Source of the DNA: Mermis nigrescens | Taxonomy: Eukaryota > Nematoda > Enoplea > Mermithida > Mermithidae | Direction of reading: 5' to 3' | Length of the DNA: 64,000 nucleotides | Assembly: GCA_036768485.1 (NCBI GenBank) | Contig: JAVLUZ010000154.1 | Coordinates: 28,369,449 to 28,433,448, forward strand | Part shown: piece by piece, positions 56,860-64,000 of the stretch | Numbering within the stretch: position 1 is the stretch's first letter | How the letters are laid out: each line of letters starts with the position of its first letter | Notes under the pieces: generated by a model | Seen by the model: only the letters and a program-made list of their open reading frames with translations | Database searches by the model: none | Told to the model about the DNA's origin: nothing | Translations under genes and position numbers: made by a program

Positions 56860-57770
56860 TAGTGTTGTAAAAGATAAGGATTTTCGCAAGATAAAAGATA
56901 AAGATAAAGTTGAAATTTTAAAATCTAGAAGATAAATATAAAGATAAAGATAAAGATAAAAATTAAGATAAAGATAAAGATAATTTGCAAGATAAAGGAA
57001 CCAAAAAGATAAAGATAAAGATAAAGATAAAGTGTACATATGTAAATATGGTCGCCTGGACGCCGGAGAATGATGTTTGTGAAGTGCAATAAACGAGAGT
57101 GGGTGATGTAAAGTAGCCAACTGAATGCCCTAATTTTTACATCTGAGATCAAAGAAGTGATAGGGATTAAGCACACATAAATGTAGGTTTGGGGCTTTAC
57201 CCGTGGTATCTGACTGACCCACGTACTACTACTGCTGGCAGACAGCAAGTCACTTCTTTCTTTTTACAAGCATCAAAACCCTGCTCTTTGCGCCTGTACA
57301 AAGTATAGTCGCAACAGTAATTGATTTTTTCAAACTTCTCTATGTTTTCTAGGCTTGGACTTAGATTAACGTGTGTGCTAGTAGTAGTACTCCTGCTTAG
57401 ATCGGTATCACCCCCGCTTACTTAGGTTGATATACAGGCATTAGTTTGGGCCGCATGCCATAGGGTTTGAACAATCGTTTTATTTTCTTTTCTTGTATTA
57501 CAATAAAACTTGAATGCGCCTGAATGTAATTCATGTCAAACCTGCATTTTGGATTACGTGCTAACTTATGTGCATACTTTATCTTTTTTGCAAGATAAAT
57601 TCCTATCAATAAGATAAAGATTAAGATAAAGATAGCCTGTGATTTTCCCAAAAGATAAAGATAAAGATAATGATAAAGATGAAAAATCATCAAGATAAAG
57701 ATAAAGATATCGTTATCTTTATCTTTATCTTACTGGAAAGATAAAGATAAAGATATCTTTTACAACACTA
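56860..57770 (-). mobile_element. Non-autonomous hAT-like element with ATAAAG arrays, copy 2, TSD ATGTTAAC
   Basis: Its ends are TAGTGTTGTAAAAGATA and its reverse complement. The perfect TSD ATGTTAAC is at 56852-56859 and 57771-57778. It is oriented opposite to 4030-4907. GATAAA arrays lie at 56870-57030 and 57590-57750. Confidence 0.88.
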
Positions 57771-58169
57771 ATGTTAACATTTATGTACGTAACTCTGCTT
57801 TACCGGACAAGTACTCAAAGGGATTTTGAATTGAAAGATGGGATAAAATGAGAACTGAAGGCTTAACCTCGAGCTAGCGCATCGCTAGGGTGACTACTGA
57901 CTACTCGAATAGTTATGAAAATCCAAAATAATATAGCGCTGTAATCGACTGGCTTCCGCGATGTTAATAATACAGTGTTCGAATACTGTTCATACCGTGT
58001 AACTGTCGTATGTTTTGACTTACGAATTTATCCAGTGTGCACTCGTGCTCTCAAAGAATTATGTGTACTGTAAACCTTAGAGAGAGTTGCTGGATGCTTT
58101 TGTTGCACTTTAAAAATTTCTGATTAAGCACTTCTGAAGAAATTAAGTTAAAGTATACGTACTTAGCAG

Positions 58170-58629
58170 CAGGCACGTATATAGCTCTGAAGGGAATGGG
58201 GGGTCCGGAACCTGGGCGTGGGGGGGTTTGGGGGTATGCGGGTATGCACCCCCCCAGAAACCAAAATACCCCCAGAAATCAAAATACCCCCAGAATTCAA
58301 TTTTTGGAAAATTTTTTTCGTTTTTTCCGCAATTTTTTGATGCCAATGGATAGTGCTTGATGAGAAACGTCGAAAAATGGTGTTTTTACCGCCCTACCAC
58401 CATTTTTAAAGCCATTTTTTGACTTTCAAAAATCTTGCACCCCCCCCCAGAATTTTCTTTGCTGCCCACGTATGGTCTGACCCCCCCCAAAAAAAATTCA
58501 GAAGAAACCGGAAAAATAGGACTTTTTAAACGTTATTTTGTGCTATTTTTGGCCTTTTGGACCCCCGGACCCCCCACCCTTAAAATTGGTGTTGGTCCCC
58601 CCAAAATAGGACGGCCAGCTACGTGCTTG
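58170..58629 (+). mobile_element. Family G MITE with nested family A MITE, TSD CTTAGCAG
   Basis: It starts CAGGCACGTATATAGCTCTG and ends GGCCAGCTACGTGCTTG. The perfect TSD CTTAGCAG is at 58162-58169 and 58630-58637. A family A copy occupies about 58211-58474. Confidence 0.87.
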
Positions 58630-58851
58630 CTTAGCAGCGTAACGCTTGATTTCTTCCACGCGAGTCGGAGTAGGTAGTCCGTCGAGCAATGAGAAAACAG
58701 AGTTACAGTAATAAAGACATTCGACTCGATGCACTATAGTCATTTATTTGAAAGCTTTTCCAGTGAATTTTTTGGAAGGCTACAGTATGCCTTAATAGAT
58801 GATTTGCTGTAATTCAATTGAAAAGTTGAGTGGGGGGCGAGCGGCTGTCAT

Positions 58852-59079
58852 CATACCTAAGCGTGGGGTTTGAGGGTATGAACCCCCAGAAACCAAAATA
58901 CCCCCAGAATTCAATTTTTTAAATTTTTTGTTTTTTTAGCAATTTTTTGATGCCAATGGATAGTGCTCGAAGAGAAACATTGAATAATTGTGTTTTTCAC
59001 AATACCACCATTTTTAAGGCTATTTTTTGACCTTTGAAAAATCTTGCACCGCCCAGAATGTTGTGGCCACCCACCTATG
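58852..59079 (+). mobile_element. Family A MITE
   Basis: It starts CATACCTAAGCGTGGGG and ends GGCCACCCACCTATG with the family interior. No matching TSD was found. Confidence 0.75.
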
Positions 59080-59539
59080 ATGGGTAGACGCTTGAATTCG
59101 TTCTTTTTAATTACCTCGATGCTTCAGAGCTTCTCAGCTAGAAGTTCTCTAAATCAGAACATTTGAGATTTTTTGACATGCTTTTGCATCATATTTTGAA
59201 ATTGCTTGCTTCACTCAATTAAATATATTAAATTAGCTGTGGACCAAGTCGAATAGATCTTTTCTTAAGATTGATCACTGATTAAATCTGATCTTCTTTA
59301 AAAACGCAAAAAACGTATTCGTTGATGAGAATCCTATTTGGCTTATTTCATTATTTCATTTGCAAGTGATTTTTTACTTCTCCGCATTTTTCAGTTCACA
59401 TATAAAGGTTTTGTCCAACCGCTTTAGAATATTTATAAAGCTAACCTTGGATATAACCTTTAAGAAAGTTTTTTGGCATGGTAGAATAATTGTTTACTTC
59501 AAATTTGAGTTGATGTGGGTTTTCGGAGTTGTACCCCGC

Positions 59540-59808
59540 CATACGATGGGCGCAGGTTAGGGGAAGGCATTCCCCCAGAAGTTGAAATACCCCCCCAGAA
59601 ATCAAAATACCCCCCCAGAAAATTTTTTTTTGCTTTTTTTAGCAATTTTTTGATGCCATTGGATAGAGCTTGATGAGAAACGTCGAAAAATGGTGTTTTT
59701 TTTCGCCATACCACCATTTTTAAGGCCATTTTTGACCTTTAAAAATTTTTTCACCCCCCCCAGAAATTTTTTCACCTCCCCCCAGAATTTTGGTGCTGCC
59801 CACCTATG
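59540..59808 (+). mobile_element. Family A MITE
   Basis: It starts CATACGATGGGCGCAGG and ends GGTGCTGCCCACCTATG. It is closest in interior sequence to 55922-56195. No matching TSD was found. Confidence 0.78.
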
Positions 59809-60592
59809 GTTAGAACCCCTCAGAATAAAGTCGAAAACCTATTGGAAGAACTCCAATGTCAATTTTGGAATTTTTCCTCTTGAGATAGGTCATAAAAGTG
59901 TATATAGAGGCCAACACAAAGTGTATATTTCTCCTACAAAGGTTAAAAAGCATATACTTCTACCATTAATTATTTGGTCTTTTTTGCAGTTTCAAACAAA
60001 GCTTACTTAACCAGATCAGCTCTCGAAAAAGGATAGCTTTGCCATGAATTAATATGTAGAAAGTGACATAAACAATGCAGCATTTGCCGCCCTAGCAAAA
60101 TATTTTTTAATATGTCGATTTTACTTTTATTTTTTACTAAAACTATAACTACATACTGTTATATATATTTTAGAAAATGTTGTTCTTCATAAAAGTGTTG
60201 TTTTTATCAATATTCCTGCACAATGAAATCTAGTCTCTTCAAATGCCCCGTTTATCTGTATTGCTTATCCGTATATTCAATAGATAGCCTGTATTTTTAG
60301 GAGGCTTGGGCGTACTTGCCAGGTTTCAGAATGGTCAAGTTATATTCAACGGCACTGTCAATTGTGGATGCATGGATTTACCATCATCCATGTCACAGAC
60401 CATGCACTAGTGTTCTGTAAAGATTAAAAATACAACCACAACATCAAAAGCGTCCGCCCACTCCGAGCCGCGGTGATTTTATCTGTCGCAGCTAAAAGCT
60501 CCAGAAAAACAGGTTGTTATGCATGCTCGTCGATCCATTGTCAAATGAAGCCCTTTGGTTCATTTTTTATGACAATAAATTTTAATAAAGGC

Positions 60593-60598
60593 TTTATT
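60593..60598 (-). promoter_or_regulatory. AATAAA polyadenylation signal next to the 60.6-kb candidate exon
   Basis: AATAAA reads on the minus strand 17 nt after the stop codon at 60615. Confidence 0.4.
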
Positions 60599-60614
60599 CG
60601 AGAACGAGTTTTTC

Positions 60615-60887
60615 TCAGTTGGCTTCTTCATTTTCTTTAGCTGATGCCGAAAATGCACCAAAATTAAAACGGTATTTCCCTGAGTTTTTATCTCCCCATT
60701 TTTCAATTTCCATATCTTTCACAAGCAACCAACTATGTTTTACCCGGACTAACGAGCGTTTTTCAACTATTTTCCTCCTGAGTGTATCGCTGTCACCGCA
60801 ATCCATATTCAAACATATTCGAACCAACACCAAAAGCCAAGCGGTAAAAGAGCAAAAATGAAAAAAAATTCGAATTTTCAATGACAA
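60615..60887 (-). CDS. Candidate terminal exon of an unrecognised protein
   Basis: The minus-strand frame is open for 90 codons back from TGA at 60615, but it has no ATG before 60806 (Met-Asp-Cys). The proximal half of the frame is pyrimidine-rich and could be an intron acceptor region; for example, the AG at the end of GGTGACAG would start an exon near 60788. The encoded tail is hydrophilic, with Leu-Arg-Arg-Lys-Ile-Val-Glu-Lys-Arg and a Lys-Tyr-Arg-Phe-Asn-Phe-Gly stretch before an acidic end. AATAAA follows closely. I do not recognise a family. Alternatives are a 63-codon small protein starting at 60806 or chance. Confidence 0.35.
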   Translation of the reverse strand: MSLKIRIFFHFCSFTAWLLVLVRICLNMDCGDSDTLRRKIVEKRSLVRVKHSWLLVKDMEIEKWGDKNSGKYRFNFGAFSASAKENEEAN

Positions 60888-61509
60888 TGCTCCTCAAAGT
60901 TTTATATCTATCTTAACCAAAACATTAACATTCTCGTGAATTACCTGTGAACCTTAACACAATCATCAGAGCTTCCCTTAACGCAACCATATATTGTCCG
61001 TTTCTCTGACATCAACTGCCCTCCTGTTTCTACATGCAGGCCAGCTTACCTTAACGCTACCATTAGATTTTCCTTGACGCAGCCATTAAAACTATTTGTT
61101 AATGGTTTCTTTAATGGTGCCATTAAGCTTCCCTCAACAGATGCTCGACCATCATAGGCAGCGCGATAGCGTCGTTTATCATATAGGAAGCGTCAGCTTC
61201 CTATATATATGTTTGACTTTTGGGGGTCCTATGTTTTGCACACCCCACAATTTTTTCGTTTATTTTGTTAATAAGTCGTTGGGGTTTGATCGTATTTAAA
61301 TGATTTTTTGTGAATAAACTCGGGCTAACCAGACCATACTACCATATTTTTTAATTTTTTTTTGTTCAAAATTAGGAAATTTAATTTTTTTGTTCTACAG
61401 ATAAGGGTTTTGAACCCAAGTTTAGGTTATACAACCTTGAAAATATATCAGTAGAAAGCGCAAAGTCTTCTTCGTGGGGTACTTTTTCCCTTTTTTCTTC
61501 AAAGTCAAA

Positions 61510-62150
61510 ATTGAGGATTTTATTGAGGTTTCTAAGAATCCTTTTTTTATTTTGTTATTTATTTCGAGGTTTCCAGTGATGAGTGCGTGCTTTTTATCTT
61601 ATTTTCGGGAAAATTTCTTCATATCGATAACTATAGCCTTTGACGTTGATTTTATTTTCGCCTATTGGTATGGCAAATTGCAGCCTTTATGAAGAATTAC
61701 ATTTATCTGACGTATAAGACGGTTTAAGGTGTTGAATTTTATATGGTTTGATAGAACGTTGAAAATTACATTCAGTCGTAGATTTTGAGTTTTTTAATTC
61801 TTTCTTTTCAGTGCTCTATTAATAAAATTAAAGTGAGGATTTTATTGAGGTTTCTAGAAACTTTTTTTATAATCAAAATTCTGTTATTTATTTCGAGTTT
61901 ATAGCAATAGTGTGTGTTTTTTATTCTATTTTCGTATTCTTCATATCGAAAACTATATTTCTGACGCTTAATTTTTTATTTTCGGCTTATTAGTAATACA
62001 CAATTTGCATATGCAAACTTTACGAAGAATTACATTTTCCTTACGTATAAGACGGTTTAATGTGTTAAATTTTATATGGTTCGATAGAGCGTTGAAAATT
62101 ATATAACGTCGTAGAATTTGAGTTTTTAATTCTTTCTTTTCAATGATTTA
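61510..62150 (+). repeat. Tandem duplication of about 320 bp, two diverged copies
   Basis: GAGGATTTTATTGAGGTTTC starts both copies (61513 and 61836). TATAAGACGGTTTAA and TTGAGTTTTTTAATTCTTTC follow in the same order in each. No gene was seen. Confidence 0.8.
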
Positions 62151-62385
62151 TCGGACAAATTAGAAATTAAAACGGAGAATTGAGAATTATTTCAGCGTAG
62201 CATTGCGCATAGAGGCTGATTTAAGCAATTATTTGCTTGATCAATTTTTCTCGCATATGTTCGTGCGCAAAGGCGACAAACTGCGCAAACCGAATTTCTT
62301 TGCACCCATTCGGAGTCAGGTTCATATTTTTAAAGTTAACAATGTGGTAACATATATATGGTAAAAATCCGTTGGTACAAAACGT

Positions 62386-62571
62386 TCGATCTCAACTTGG
62401 CGCCCGTCTAAACTTGGCGCCTTTCGATTTCTTGTATGATCTTGGCGCCCATCTAAACTTGGCGCCTATTTCAACTTGGCGCATATCTAAACTTGGCGCC
62501 TATGCAGGTCTCGATTGTGACTGAACTTGGCGCACGTCTGAACTTGGCCTATGTCTGAAATTGACGCAACT
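62386..62571 (+). repeat. Degenerate tandem repeat of AACTTGGCGCC
   Basis: About nine units of the type TCTAAACTTGGCGCCYAT lie here, with variable spacing of 15-30 bp. Confidence 0.88.
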
Positions 62572-63214
62572 ACGTTCTTTCCAATTTGAAAAACGATATT
62601 TGCGGATTGTTTTGTTCATTCGTTGTTCCGAAATCGATTATTGAATTTTCGATTTCGTGTGGGTACCTACCTACCTAGCTTTGCGTGTTGTGCGGGAAAA
62701 GTTTCATCTTTTTCATCTATGTAGACTCATTCAGATTATTATAAGGGTTCTTCCGCTCCTATATTTCTTTTTAAAATGAGCATTTACGTAGACTCATTCA
62801 GATTTTTATTATAAGGGTTTTTTCTACTTCTATATTTCTTTTTAAAATGAGTTTGTGTTAATTAATTGACTGGTTAGCTAAGGTAAGAGCATTGTAACTG
62901 GTGAATATTTGCTAAAATGCGTGTTATGAAATAGAGCATATCCTTACAGATTAGTTTTATGCTGCAGAAAGTAATAGTTGGCCATTGTATATTCGTGGTA
63001 TGTTATGAAGTTGTAGTATAATTTGTTGGACGGCTTTTTATGATGATTTGTTTTTCGGCAGGAGCAACTATATTCAATAATTATTTTTTAATCTGCATGA
63101 AGACTTTTGCGCGTAAGACGCTGGAGGCTTGTTTTCACGTGGCAAAAAGTATTCGCCGCCTTGCGCTGAGCAGGACGCTAATTTGTACTCGGTACTTACA
63201 GATAAAGATTGTGA

Positions 63215-63410
63215 CCCGCTTGACCCACCGTACCGCTAGACCCATCGTCCCGCTAGACCCACCGTCCCACTAGACCCACTTTTTCGTCCCCGCTAGATCC
63301 CACTGGAAGTCTCGCTAGACCCACCACGTGCATAATGAGGTGTCCCGCTTAGACCCCACCGTTTCAGCGTACAGTCCCTGCCAGTCCCACTGTCTCGGTA
63401 GACCCACTCG
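63215..63410 (+). repeat. Degenerate tandem repeat of CCCGCTAGACCCACCGT
   Basis: About ten units with variants such as CCACTAGACCCAC lie here. It is clearly GC-richer than its surroundings. Confidence 0.88.
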
Positions 63411-63429
63411 AAAAAATGAAGACATACAT

Positions 63430-64000
63430 ATTACACGTGAAATTAAAAAATAGTTACCAGACGCCGGAGTGAATTCTGCAAAATTTTTTGTAATCATTAA
63501 TCAAAAAAGCAAGTTTGAGGTGCGTACAGTCGTCAACAAGCGGTTAGTTTGTTTTCATGAATGTGCAATCGTATATAATTACCATATCATTTCGAGAAAG
63601 TTTCGTTATTATCAGCTTCACAGACTAACATAGCTGACTTCATATAACGAATTAAAACGAACAAGGCGACCAAAAACCCTTGGCTCGATTCGAAATTCAA
63701 AATTTCTATATAGTATTTGAAGCGATGAAATAAAAGTGAGCAATATGATAATAGCGCTCCTTAGTCTTATTTTTAAAAATAGGATTCGACGGTTGACAAT
63801 GACCCAATTAACATTTTCGATTTTTTAGTTAGAATTTGCAACATCCGCTCGGCCCAATTATTGTTGAGCCGCCGCTTTGTGAAAATGCCTACATGCTTCT
63901 CATCATATTCTTATGTGCATATCGGAATGCAGCGCCTACGTCAATAACTGTGTAGTGTATACGGAAATTCCGATCGGAGGATACAAAGAGTACAGTACCA
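63430..64000. other. No gene or repeat recognised
   Basis: This is ordinary AT-rich sequence up to the window edge. Confidence 0.45.

Overview
The window is eukaryotic and reads as an arthropod, probably insect, chromosome. It is AT-rich and intron-rich. It has GT-AG introns with T-rich acceptors, an arthropod-style insulin-like peptide gene, and a heparan sulfate C5-epimerase gene of metazoan type. A hemipteran is my guess for the lineage, but that is inference. No bacterial operon, CRISPR array or rRNA gene was seen.

Four gene models are supported, all on the minus strand. (1) At 523-1540 lie the first two exons of an unrecognised secreted protein that runs off the left edge. (2) At 8716-11290 is a complete two-exon insulin-like prepropeptide: the B-chain exon is at 11002-11290 and the A-chain exon at 8716-8963. 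It has eight cysteines in the two chains and no dibasic site before the A chain. (3) At 20301-44307 is a complete seven-exon D-glucuronyl C5-epimerase of 609 (or 610) residues; all splice phases agree and the three catalytic tyrosines are present. (4) At 60615-60887 is a candidate terminal exon of unknown identity, followed closely by AATAAA.

Nearly everything else is mobile or repetitive DNA. Many elements have short terminal inverted repeats and 8-bp target-site duplications (TSDs), which points to hAT-type elements. They include short non-autonomous families (called A, B, D and G here), elements with GC-rich CCGGTGCC or CCGGGGCC termini, an ATAAAG-rich pair, and larger elements at 49380-52897 and 52913-54148. 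Only C-terminal hAT transposase remnants survive. There is also a decayed LINE, a cluster of TATAGTCTGTT-ended (Tc1/mariner-like) MITEs, a 2.5-kb dispersed duplication (2018-5575 and 28403-30885), several minisatellites and microsatellites, and two hairpins.

Layout: 1-1540 secreted-protein exons; 1541-8715 dispersed repeats; 8716-11290 insulin-like gene; 11291-20200 mostly featureless with scattered repeats; 20301-44307 epimerase gene with repeat-filled introns; 44308-60600 dense nested transposons; 60615-60887 candidate exon; 60900-64000 low-complexity and tandem repeats. The genes show no shared pathway. The most striking points are how repeats touch splice sites. A family A element duplicated the insulin-like gene's splice donor as its target site. 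A 70-bp minisatellite has amplified the 3' splice acceptor of epimerase exon 7.
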